From Deltaproteobacteria bacterium (GTDB taxonomy: Bacteria > Myxococcota_A > UBA9042), in contig JACRCU010000423.1 of assembly GCA_016218865.1 (NCBI GenBank), positions 1 through 32,095 of the forward strand: a DNA stretch of 32,095 nucleotides. The letters run 5' to 3'. Both the position numbers and the translations under genes were made by a program. The notes beneath the pieces are model-generated. The model was not told the origin of the DNA. It made no database searches and saw only the letters and a program-made list of their open reading frames with translations. Of this stretch, positions 1 to 11,105 are shown in pieces (position 1 is the first letter of the stretch; every line of letters starts with the position of its first letter).

Positions 1-2
1 AG

Positions 3-1424
3 AAGGTCTACTTCGACTTCATCAAGGACTACACGGTCATCACCGTGATGGACAAGGACCGCTACGGCAAGGTCAAGGGCTTCGCCGAGAACCTGGCCAA
101 GGTCGAGGTTCCTGCGGTCGCCTACATGGGCATCGCCATCGACGAGCTGGTCAAGTCGCGCAAGGCCGAGGTCGACCAGTTCATGGCGATGATCGAAGCC
201 AAGTCGCAAGAGGGTGCGGGCGCGGGTGCCAATCCGCAGCTGAACTCGAAGGCGATGGGCATGTACATGAAGATGATCCGCACCTGGCTGACGGACGCCA
301 CCCGCTTCGAGCTGCTGGTCGGCGCCGATCCGGCCAACATGCGCGTGGAATTCCGCATGCAGGCGCGCGACGGCAGCAAGTTTGCCAAGCAGCTGACCGC
401 CGGCAAGGGCCGCACCACCGCGGCGATCGCCAACCTGTTGCCCGCCAACAGCTACTTCTCCGTGGCCGCCTCGGCGGACCCGGCCGCGAGCATGGAGCAG
501 ATGGACGAGTCGCTGCTGCTCCTCAAGGAAGCCTTCAAGATGGACCAGGCCGCCTACGACGCCATGGCCGCGGACATGAAGGAACTGGCCAAGCTGCAGG
601 ACGGCAACAGCGCCATGGGCGTGTACCCCGACGGCCCGGCCGCCCTGGGCATGCTCGCCGCCGTGGGCGCTACCGACGGCGCCGCCGCCATGAAGGTCGG
701 CAAGCGCGTCATCTTCGGCATTCTGGGTCAGGTCATCAAGCTGGCCAAGGAAGAGCAGGCCGCCAAGGGTGCCAAGGACGAGCAGGGCGAGAAGGTCATG
801 GCCGCGTTCGAGCAGTCCCTCAAAGAGGGCAAGCTGGAGCCGACCATCACCCTCATCAACGGCATCGCCGCCGACAAGGGCATCAAGCTGACCACCAACA
901 GCACCACCGAGGGCGATGTGGCCTGCGACGTGCTCGACGCGACCCTGGACTACACCAAGATGCCGCCGGACTCGGCCCAGGCCAAGGCGCTGATGGGCGA
1001 CAAGCTGGCCCTGGCGATCTGCGCAGGCAAGGCCAAGCTCAGCTTCGCCTTTGGTCCCAGCGCGCTCGAGAAGGCCAAGGCGGCGGCGATGGCCAAGGCC
1101 GGCGGTCTGAGCGACGCCCCCGCGTACAAGGCGGCGGTCGGCACCAAGGATGGCGCCACGGTGGTCTACGTCAATCCGGGCGCGGCCCTGGCGGCGTTCA
1201 AGGCGATCGTTCCCCCCACGATCAACATCCCCGGCGACAAGGCCGTGCTGTTCTCGTGCGCCAACCGCGTCAAGTCGTTCGCGTGCGGCTTTGACGTGCC
1301 GGTGGACTTGATCAAGTCGGGCATCGAGGCCTCGCGCGGCGGCATGGCGCCGATGCCGGCCCCGGGCGGCGCAGAGCCCCCGGCCGCGGTTGCCCCGGCT
1401 CCGGCCCCGGCCCCGACCAAGTAA
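3..1424 (+). CDS. Hypothetical protein, 5'-truncated by window edge; Ala/Lys-rich with Pro-Ala-rich C-terminus (DUF3352-like feel, not confirmed)
   Basis: Frame is open from base 3 (KVYFDFIKDYTVITVMDKDRYGKV...), so the listed start at 45 is probably internal; stop TAA at 1422-1424; coding-like composition. Confidence 0.75.
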   Translation, partial: KVYFDFIKDYTVITVMDKDRYGKVKGFAENLAKVEVPAVAYMGIAIDELVKSRKAEVDQFMAMIEAKSQEGAGAGANPQLNSKAMGMYMKMIRTWLTDATRFELLVGADPANMRVEFRMQARDGSKFAKQLTAGKGRTTAAIANLLPANSYFSVAASADPAASMEQMDESLLLLKEAFKMDQAAYDAMAADMKELAKLQDGNSAMGVYPDGPAALGMLAAVGATDGAAAMKVGKRVIFGILGQVIKLAKEEQAAKGAKDEQGEKVMAAFEQSLKEGKLEPTITLINGIAADKGIKLTTNSTTEGDVACDVLDATLDYTKMPPDSAQAKALMGDKLALAICAGKAKLSFAFGPSALEKAKAAAMAKAGGLSDAPAYKAAVGTKDGATVVYVNPGAALAAFKAIVPPTINIPGDKAVLFSCANRVKSFACGFDVPVDLIKSGIEASRGGMAPMPAPGGAEPPAAVAPAPAPAPTK

Positions 1425-1547
1425 GTCGCGCCTTCGCGCTTTGCTGGCGGCGCAGTGCGGTGGGGAGAATTCCCTGCTGCGCTGCGCCGCTGGCGTTTTT
1501 CTGCTAGTCTGGCCGAGCGAGTGTGGTCTCGCGCAAGCGGTCTCGCC

Positions 1548-3242
1548 ATGCAAGTACGGATCCCGCAATCGGTTCTCGCTGCCGTCTGCGCGGTGGGCCT
1601 GGCGAGTTGCGGCGCCCCGGCCAGCGCTCCCACCACTGCCGTCGCCCCGGACGCCGCGGACAGCCAAGCCAGCACCGATGCGGCCACCGACAGTGCCGCC
1701 GAAGTCTCGGCCAGTGGCGTTGATGCCGGTGCCGACAGTGCCCCCGATGCCGTAGGGCTGGATGCCGCGCCCCTGGCGGACGGCGCCGCGCAAGACACGG
1801 GAGACCCGGCGGACGCTGTGGCCGGCGTAGACGCGGCTGCGGATGTCAGCGCGGTGTCGTGCGTGCCCGGCGCCAAGAGCTGCGAGGGGCCCAAGCTCAA
1901 GACCTGCCTGAGCAAGGGCAACGGCTATTCCATCAGCAACTGCGTCCCGGGCACCACCTGCATGGGCGGGCAGTGCAAGCCGGTGGCCGCCAACCTGATC
2001 ATCGCGTTCGACACGTCGGGTTCGATGTCGGACGACGTCAAGATCGGCGGTGTCAACAAGTGCTCGGGCAACTACGAGCAGTGGCCGGACTGCGAGTACG
2101 TCGATCCAAAATTCGCCGGCGGCTGCACGCGGATGGGCGTGTCCAAGTACGTGTTCAAGCAGGCCTTGGCGAAGATCGACGAAACCACGATGCGGATGGC
2201 GCTGTTTCGCTTCCCGCAGACCAGCACCACCTCGGGCAGCTACCTGACCTGCAGCTCGGGGCACTACAGTGGCAACGAGCAGATCAGCGGCGACAAGGGC
2301 GACCAGTCGGTCAGCGACAACGCGCCGCTGTGGTACTGGTCGGGGTTGTCGCAGATCCAGTGTGTGCCGTTCCCCACCGCCAACGTGACCAGCGTCAAGG
2401 ACGCGATGCTGCTGTGGATGGACGGCAAAGAGAGCATGACCACCCCGGTCAACCCCGAGCTGCGGCCCGACGGCTCGACACCGCTCGGCAAGACCTTGTT
2501 CTACTTGGGCGAGTACATCCGCAACCGCGTCATCATCGACGGCAAGCCCTGCACCGACACCGACAGCTGCCAGAACATCAACTACGTGTGCCAAGACGGC
2601 GCGTGTGTCGACCCGAACCGCTCGTGCCGCGAGACGGTGGTGGTGATGTTCACCGACGGCGGCCAAGACAACACCAATACCTACTTCGCGCCGTGGGTGC
2701 AGGCCAAGCGCCTGTCGAGCGGGCTGTTTTGCCAAAGCGATGCCGACTGCGTGGGCGGCACCACCTGCCAGAACGTCAAGAACTGCAAGAGCGACAAGGG
2801 CTCGTACATCAACTGCTTGCAGGACTCGGACTGCGCCAAGGGCGGCAAGTGCACCGCCAACACCCTGTGCTTGCCACCCGAGACCATCACCGGCTACTTC
2901 TGCAGCAAGGGCCTGACGCCGTGCCTGCCCGACGCGACCGCTGGCCAGGCCGCCTTCTGCGACGGTCTGTGCGTGCCGGATCCGCGACCGGGCATCAACG
3001 TCAAGGCCACCACCATGGCCAACAACGTGCTGCGCTCGCCCGATGGCAAGCCGTTCTCGGTCAAGGTCATCGTGGTCGACATCTCGGGCTCCACCTCCGC
3101 CGCCGACATCAGCGGCTCGGCCAGCCTGGCCATCTCGGGCGGCGGCAAGCTGCTGGGTGCCGACGCCAGCGACCCGTCGGCGCTGCTGCAGAGCCTGGAC
3201 GCGGCGTTCGACATCAAGACCAAGAAGATCTGCGGCCAGTAG
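1548..3242 (+). CDS. vWA-domain lipoprotein with Asp/Ala-rich linker and Cys-rich insertions
   Basis: MQVRIPQSVLAAVCAVGLASC lipobox starting at ATG 1548; vWA MIDAS-like 'LIIAFDTSGSMSDD' and 'VVVMFTDGGQDN'; ORF track start at 1455 is upstream of the signal peptide. Confidence 0.85.
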   Translation: MQVRIPQSVLAAVCAVGLASCGAPASAPTTAVAPDAADSQASTDAATDSAAEVSASGVDAGADSAPDAVGLDAAPLADGAAQDTGDPADAVAGVDAAADVSAVSCVPGAKSCEGPKLKTCLSKGNGYSISNCVPGTTCMGGQCKPVAANLIIAFDTSGSMSDDVKIGGVNKCSGNYEQWPDCEYVDPKFAGGCTRMGVSKYVFKQALAKIDETTMRMALFRFPQTSTTSGSYLTCSSGHYSGNEQISGDKGDQSVSDNAPLWYWSGLSQIQCVPFPTANVTSVKDAMLLWMDGKESMTTPVNPELRPDGSTPLGKTLFYLGEYIRNRVIIDGKPCTDTDSCQNINYVCQDGACVDPNRSCRETVVVMFTDGGQDNTNTYFAPWVQAKRLSSGLFCQSDADCVGGTTCQNVKNCKSDKGSYINCLQDSDCAKGGKCTANTLCLPPETITGYFCSKGLTPCLPDATAGQAAFCDGLCVPDPRPGINVKATTMANNVLRSPDGKPFSVKVIVVDISGSTSAADISGSASLAISGGGKLLGADASDPSALLQSLDAAFDIKTKKICGQ

Positions 3243-3294
3243 AATGCAGCCCGGCTGACTTGCCGGCCATTTTCTACCCATTGAAAGTACAGGG
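3243..3294 (+). repeat. Intergenic repeat copy 1 (interrupted by a 17-nt CCGGC..GCCGG hairpin-like insert at 3250-3266)
   Basis: AATGCAG[CCCGGCTGACTTGCCGG]CCATTTTCTACCCATTGAAAGTACAGGG, aligned with the copies at 4433 and 4565. Confidence 0.75.
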
Positions 3295-3442
3295 TTCCTG
3301 ACTTGGTCCCGCCCTCGGGTGCGCGGCCCTGCGCCGGCGAAGTGGCCGTGCCCGCGCGCGAAAGCCGTGCCGGAACCGGCGGCTTGCCGGTCCGCGCTGG
3401 CAGGCCCGCGGCAATTGCTCAAGACTGCGCAGTGGAGGTTCC

Positions 3443-4429
3443 ATGCATCCCATGCTGCGTCTGCTGGCCATCGGCGCCGGCGTCGGTCTGGCCTACACCC
3501 TGCCGATGCGCCTGCTCTTCGCTTGGGCGGGCGAGGCCCACAACGGTGCAACGGTGGGCGTGGCCGGTGTCATGACCACGGCCTTTCTGTTCGGCGTGCC
3601 GGCCGCCACTGGGGCCCTGAGCGTGGGGTGGGACGGGCAGGCCGGTCCCGTGCCGCTGCGGCGGGCCCTGCTGCTGCCCTGGGTGGCGTGCGCGACCGCG
3701 GTCCTGGTGGCGATGCTGACCCTGATCGAGGGCTCGATCTGCCTGGCGATGGCGGCGCCGGTGTTCCTGCTTATGGGCTCGCTGGGCGGCTGGGCGATGT
3801 GGTGGACGCAGCGCCGACGGGCCAACCGGGGCGGCGCGGGGGTGGCCTCGTTGTCGATCGCGGCACTGTTGCCGCTGGTCTGGGGCGGCGCCGAGGCCCA
3901 GCTGACTGCGCCGGCGGACACATGGCAAGTCACCAATGTGCAAGTGATTGCCGCGCCGGTCGCGGTGGTGTGGGAGCAAGTGGCTTCGGTCCGCAAAATC
4001 GAGCCGAGCGAGCTGCCGCCGTCGTTTGCCCACTGGATCGGGCTGCCGCGGCCGATCGAGGCCACACTCAGCGCGCCGGCCAAGGGCGGGGTGCGGATGG
4101 CCAGCTTCGAGCGCGGCCTGGTGTTCCGCGAAGAGGTGACCGACTGGCAGCCCGGCAAAACCATTGCCTTTGGCATTCGCGCCGAGCAGGCCCCTGCCGA
4201 GGCCCTGGACGAGCACGTGGTGGTGGGCGGCCGCTACTTCGACGTCTTGGACGGGCGCTACACCCTGCGCGCCATCGACCCGCAGCACACCGAGGTGACC
4301 CTGTCGAGCACCCACCGGCTGTCGACCACGCTCAACGGCTACGCCGGCCTGTGGACGCGCGCCATCATGTGGGACCTGCAGCGGGTGATCCTGCACGTCG
4401 TCGCCAAGCGCTCCGAAAGCCGTTCGTAG
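3443..4429 (+). CDS. Membrane protein with N-terminal TM helices and C-terminal SRPBCC/START-like (polyketide cyclase/dehydrase-type) domain
   Basis: Several hydrophobic segments (LLAIGAGVGLAYTLPMRLLF, ALLLPWVACATAVLVAMLTL, AAPVFLLMGSLGGWAMWW), then 'VTNVQVIAAPVAVVWEQVASV...LRAIDPQHTEVTLSSTHRLST', typical of SRPBCC proteins. Confidence 0.75.
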   Translation: MHPMLRLLAIGAGVGLAYTLPMRLLFAWAGEAHNGATVGVAGVMTTAFLFGVPAATGALSVGWDGQAGPVPLRRALLLPWVACATAVLVAMLTLIEGSICLAMAAPVFLLMGSLGGWAMWWTQRRRANRGGAGVASLSIAALLPLVWGGAEAQLTAPADTWQVTNVQVIAAPVAVVWEQVASVRKIEPSELPPSFAHWIGLPRPIEATLSAPAKGGVRMASFERGLVFREEVTDWQPGKTIAFGIRAEQAPAEALDEHVVVGGRYFDVLDGRYTLRAIDPQHTEVTLSSTHRLSTTLNGYAGLWTRAIMWDLQRVILHVVAKRSESRS

Positions 4430-4432
4430 AAC

Positions 4433-4468
4433 AATGCAGCCATTTTCTACTACTTGAAATTACACGGG
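4433..4468 (+). repeat. Intergenic repeat copy 2
   Basis: AATGCAGCCATTTTCTACTACTTGAAATTACACGGG, beginning 3 nt after the stop codon of the 3443-4429 gene. Confidence 0.85.
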
Positions 4469-4564
4469 ATGGTCGGCCGTGGCCCCGCGTCCACCGCGGA
4501 CCGAGCTCGGCCTGGGACTTGACCGCGTGGCACAGCGCACACGGGTGCCTGCGCCGCTCAGAGG

Positions 4565-4599
4565 AATGCAGCCATTTTCTACTGCCTGAATTTACAGGG
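4565..4599 (+). repeat. Intergenic repeat copy 3
   Basis: AATGCAGCCATTTTCTACTGCCTGAATTTACAGGG; first 19 nt identical to copy 2 (AATGCAGCCATTTTCTACT). Confidence 0.85.
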
Positions 4600-4623
4600 A
4601 ACAGGCTTGGCGCTGCCCCACAG

Positions 4624-6195
4624 CTACCGCTGCTCCAGCTTGGCCAACAACTGGCCGTGCAGACCCTGGAAGTCGCGGCCACTCATGCCCAGCACCACGT
4701 CGCCCTGGCGCAGCTCGCGGGACAGGACATTTACGATATCGGGCACTTGCGGAATGAACCGCGCCGGCACGCCCTTGGCGGTGATGCGGCGGCAGACCAG
4801 GTCGGCGTCCATGACCTCGTCGGCGCGCAGCTTGTCGCTCTCTTTGTGGAGCGGCGAGCACAGCACCACCTGGTCGGCGCCGGTGAAGGCATCGGGGTAG
4901 ACGTCCTCGAAGACCTTGCGCCGCGACGTGTTGGACTCCGCCTCGAAGACGGCCCACAGCCGCCGGCCAGGGTACATGGCGTGGATGGCGGCGACCGTCT
5001 CCTTGACGGCGGTGGGGTGGTGGGCGTAGTCGTCGATGACGGTAACGCCGGCCACAACCCCGCGCACTTCCTGGCGCTTTTTGACGCCCAGGAACGCCGC
5101 GATCGCCGTCTGCAGCTGCGCCACGCTGGCGCCCAGGTCCAGGGCCAGGCACAGCGCCGCGCAGGCGTTCAGCACGTTGTGCTTGCCGGCCATCGGCGAC
5201 TCGAAGCGCCCAATGAGCTGGCCCGGACCGCATTGCGGAAGCGGATCGCGGCCGTGCAAGGGCACCGCCAGGCCGCGGTACAGCTCGAACTGCGCGCCGC
5301 GGTGGTCGACGCCCAGCAGCTTGATCTCCACGTCGAGCGGCAGGCCCTCGTCGGCGCAGGGCACGGCAACATGCTGGAATCCATAGCGAATAACCCGACC
5401 CGGGCAGCGGTCGAGTACCGCGGTCACGTTCTCGTCCTCGCCCCACGCGACCAGCAGGCCGTCCGCCGGAAACAGCGATGCGTACAGGGCAAAAGCGCGC
5501 TGGACCGCGGCAAAGTCCGGGTAGATGTCGGCGTGGTCGAACTCGACCGAGGTCAGCACGCCGTGGTGTGGGCGATAGTGCACGAACTTTGGGCGCTTGT
5601 CGTAGTAGGCGGTGTCGTACTCGTCGCCCTCGATGACAAAGGGCTTGCCGTCGCCTAGGCGGAACGAGGTCCCCAGATTCTTGGGCACGCCGCCCACCAG
5701 CAGGCCGGGCGCCAGACCCGCCGACTCCAGCAGCCACGCCGTCAGACTGGTGGTGGTGGTCTTGCCGTGGGTGCCGGCGATCACGGTGGGAATGCGGCCG
5801 GGCAGGATCCACTCGCCCAGCGCCTCGGGGAACGAGCAGTAGGGCAGGCCGCGTTCGCGCAGCGCCACCGCCTCGGGATTGTCCCGGCGGGTGACGTTGC
5901 CGACCACCACCAAGTCTGGATTCCAGCTCAGGTTCTCGGCCGCATAGCCCTCGACGAACGGAATGTTCCAGCGCAGCAAGTTGGCGCGCATCGGGTCGAA
6001 CACGCCGGCGTCCGAACCGCGCACCTCCAGACCCTTGGCCTGCAGCATGCCGGCGAAATTGCCCATCGCCGAGCCGCCGATCCCGATGAGGTGCACCTTC
6101 TTGACGCGGCTGTAGTCGACGGCGGGGCGCGGTTCGGGCACGCGCTCGGCTGGTCCGGGAACGAATGGCATCGGGGCACCCTGCGCGCTGAACAC
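4624..6195 (-). CDS. mpl: UDP-N-acetylmuramate:L-alanyl-gamma-D-glutamyl-meso-diaminopimelate ligase (murein peptide recycling)
   Basis: VHLIGIGGSAMGNFAGMLQAKGLEVRGSD N-terminus; IAGTHGKTTTTSLTAWLLE P-loop; VIDDYAHHPTAVKETVAA; full-length Mur ligase organisation with Mpl-like N-terminus. Confidence 0.93.
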   Translation of the reverse strand: MFSAQGAPMPFVPGPAERVPEPRPAVDYSRVKKVHLIGIGGSAMGNFAGMLQAKGLEVRGSDAGVFDPMRANLLRWNIPFVEGYAAENLSWNPDLVVVGNVTRRDNPEAVALRERGLPYCSFPEALGEWILPGRIPTVIAGTHGKTTTTSLTAWLLESAGLAPGLLVGGVPKNLGTSFRLGDGKPFVIEGDEYDTAYYDKRPKFVHYRPHHGVLTSVEFDHADIYPDFAAVQRAFALYASLFPADGLLVAWGEDENVTAVLDRCPGRVIRYGFQHVAVPCADEGLPLDVEIKLLGVDHRGAQFELYRGLAVPLHGRDPLPQCGPGQLIGRFESPMAGKHNVLNACAALCLALDLGASVAQLQTAIAAFLGVKKRQEVRGVVAGVTVIDDYAHHPTAVKETVAAIHAMYPGRRLWAVFEAESNTSRRKVFEDVYPDAFTGADQVVLCSPLHKESDKLRADEVMDADLVCRRITAKGVPARFIPQVPDIVNVLSRELRQGDVVLGMSGRDFQGLHGQLLAKLEQR

Positions 6196-6256
6196 GGGTC
6201 AGCAGCGGCAGCGTAGCCCGATCGCGCCGATCGGCAAGAAATTAACCTGTTCTGAA

Positions 6257-9631
<3,375 letters not shown>

Positions 9632-9671
9632 GGGCGAGCCTCACGCAGGCAAAACGAGTACGAATTCCAAA

Positions 9672-11084
9672 TCATAGCGGCCACTGTAGCGTCACCCCAA
9701 GTGGGGAGGGGCCAAGTGGGGACAGTCCGCCCGGCGACAGACCGATCCGCGGCAGGCTGAGGGCTGGCCAGCTGGACTCGGCCGCAGTGGGCTGCCCGTC
9801 CGCCGCCGGAGCCGCCGTCGCCTGGCTGGCCTTGGCCGAGGGCGCCAGCAGCCACCACAGCGAACCCAGCGCCACCAGTGCGCCGCCGCCGATGAAGGCG
9901 TAGTTGGCCAGGTTGGCGTTGTCGAGCACTGCTTGATGGTAGGTGTCGAACTGGCTTTGGTAGGTCGCCGAGCCCTTGGACAACTCGTTGGCCAGCGCCG
10001 CGTTTTGACTGGCCTGCCAGCCGAAGTAGCCGCCCGCGCCCACCGCCAGCACGCCCAGCGCGCTCAGCACCACCGGGCCCAGGGTGTGCAGCGGGCTGCG
10101 GCGGACCTTGGGCCGGTCCTCGAATTCCACCACGGGCCCCTGGTCGGGCCGCTTGACCTCGGGCTCGACCTGGTCCCGCGTCTTGGGCTTGGGCCGCGCG
10201 GTGTCGACCAGCTGCGGCGCCGCGTCTTCAGCCGCCAGGGCGATCGCCATCAAATCGGCAGTCTCGGCTGTCACTTGCAGGGTGCGCAGATCGCTCTGGT
10301 AGCCCTTGGACGAGCTGTACACCGCATACGAGCCGGGCGTCAGGTACAGCCAGCCGGTGCCCAGGGCGATGCGGTCGGCGGCGCGCTTGCCGTTCTTGCG
10401 CGGATCGCCAGCCGCTTCACCGGGTTGCTGACGGGTCAGCTCGACGCGGGCGCCCTCGGGTGCCACCTGCAGGGCCACCCGCACCAGGCCGGGCGGCACC
10501 AGCGGCGTCAAGCGCGCGACTTCGCCCTCGATCTGGCTGCGTTCCTCGGCGGTCAGGGCGTGGCTCAGGGCCCGGCGCAGGGCGTCGTGGGCTTCGGCGT
10601 ACAGGCGAGCGCGCTCGGCGCTGCGGGCGTAGCCGATGAGGAAGCTGACATCGGGGTACTTGCGGTAGGCGGCGCGGAAGTGCTCGGCCGCCACCTCGTC
10701 GGCGCCGCCGCGGGCCTCGACCCGGGCCAGGGCCGCCAGCCGCAAGGCCGCGGGATAGCGCGCGGGGGTAGCGATCTCGGGCGCCGGCTTGCCCAGCGTC
10801 ACGTCCGACAGGCCGCCGCCACCGCCGGCCAGCGCGGTTGCCAGGGCGAAAGCCAGCGCGGTGACCGGGGCCATCTGCCGCGCACAGCCCCGCCGCAGGC
10901 GCTGGAAGGTGGTCGCGTCCAGGCCGTGGGCGCTGAAGGCGCGCTCTTGGATGGCCATCGGCAGCGCCATCATCGCCGGCACGTCGCCGCTGGCCTTGGC
11001 TTTGGCAAAGTCGGCCTTGAAATTCGGATCTTCGAAGCCCTCGACGATGATCGCCAAGATGGCCATGAACGTAGCTTTTTCCAT
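9672..11084 (-). CDS. TPR/PEGA-like membrane protein with an extra ~70-aa N-terminal module
   Basis: TPR-like 'AAEHFRAAYRKYPDVSFLIGYARSAERARLYAEAHDALRRAL'; PEGA-like 'VALQVAPEGARVELT...YLTPGSYAVYSSSKGYQSD'; TM segment 'LGPVVLSALGVLAVGAGGYFGW'; second hydrophobic segment near C-terminus. Confidence 0.78.
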   Translation of the reverse strand: MEKATFMAILAIIVEGFEDPNFKADFAKAKASGDVPAMMALPMAIQERAFSAHGLDATTFQRLRRGCARQMAPVTALAFALATALAGGGGGLSDVTLGKPAPEIATPARYPAALRLAALARVEARGGADEVAAEHFRAAYRKYPDVSFLIGYARSAERARLYAEAHDALRRALSHALTAEERSQIEGEVARLTPLVPPGLVRVALQVAPEGARVELTRQQPGEAAGDPRKNGKRAADRIALGTGWLYLTPGSYAVYSSSKGYQSDLRTLQVTAETADLMAIALAAEDAAPQLVDTARPKPKTRDQVEPEVKRPDQGPVVEFEDRPKVRRSPLHTLGPVVLSALGVLAVGAGGYFGWQASQNAALANELSKGSATYQSQFDTYHQAVLDNANLANYAFIGGGALVALGSLWWLLAPSAKASQATAAPAADGQPTAAESSWPALSLPRIGLSPGGLSPLGPSPLGVTLQWPL

Positions 11085-11105
11085 GGGGTCCTCTGTAGTC
11101 GTGAG

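Noticed and set aside
3243-4599. Possible CRISPR array from the three direct repeats
   Set aside because: Only three copies, irregular spacing (about 1.1 kb and 96 bp), degenerate 3' halves, no cas genes.
3319-5658. Plus-strand 779-aa ORF
   Set aside because: Overlaps the SRPBCC gene in another frame and runs antisense through mpl; only interesting because it translates the intergenic repeat as 'CSHFLL'.
6218-6234. CCGATC-GCGCC-GATCGG hairpin between the MopE gene and mpl
   Set aside because: Short stem, no U-tract in the reading direction of either flanking gene; could be chance in GC-rich DNA.
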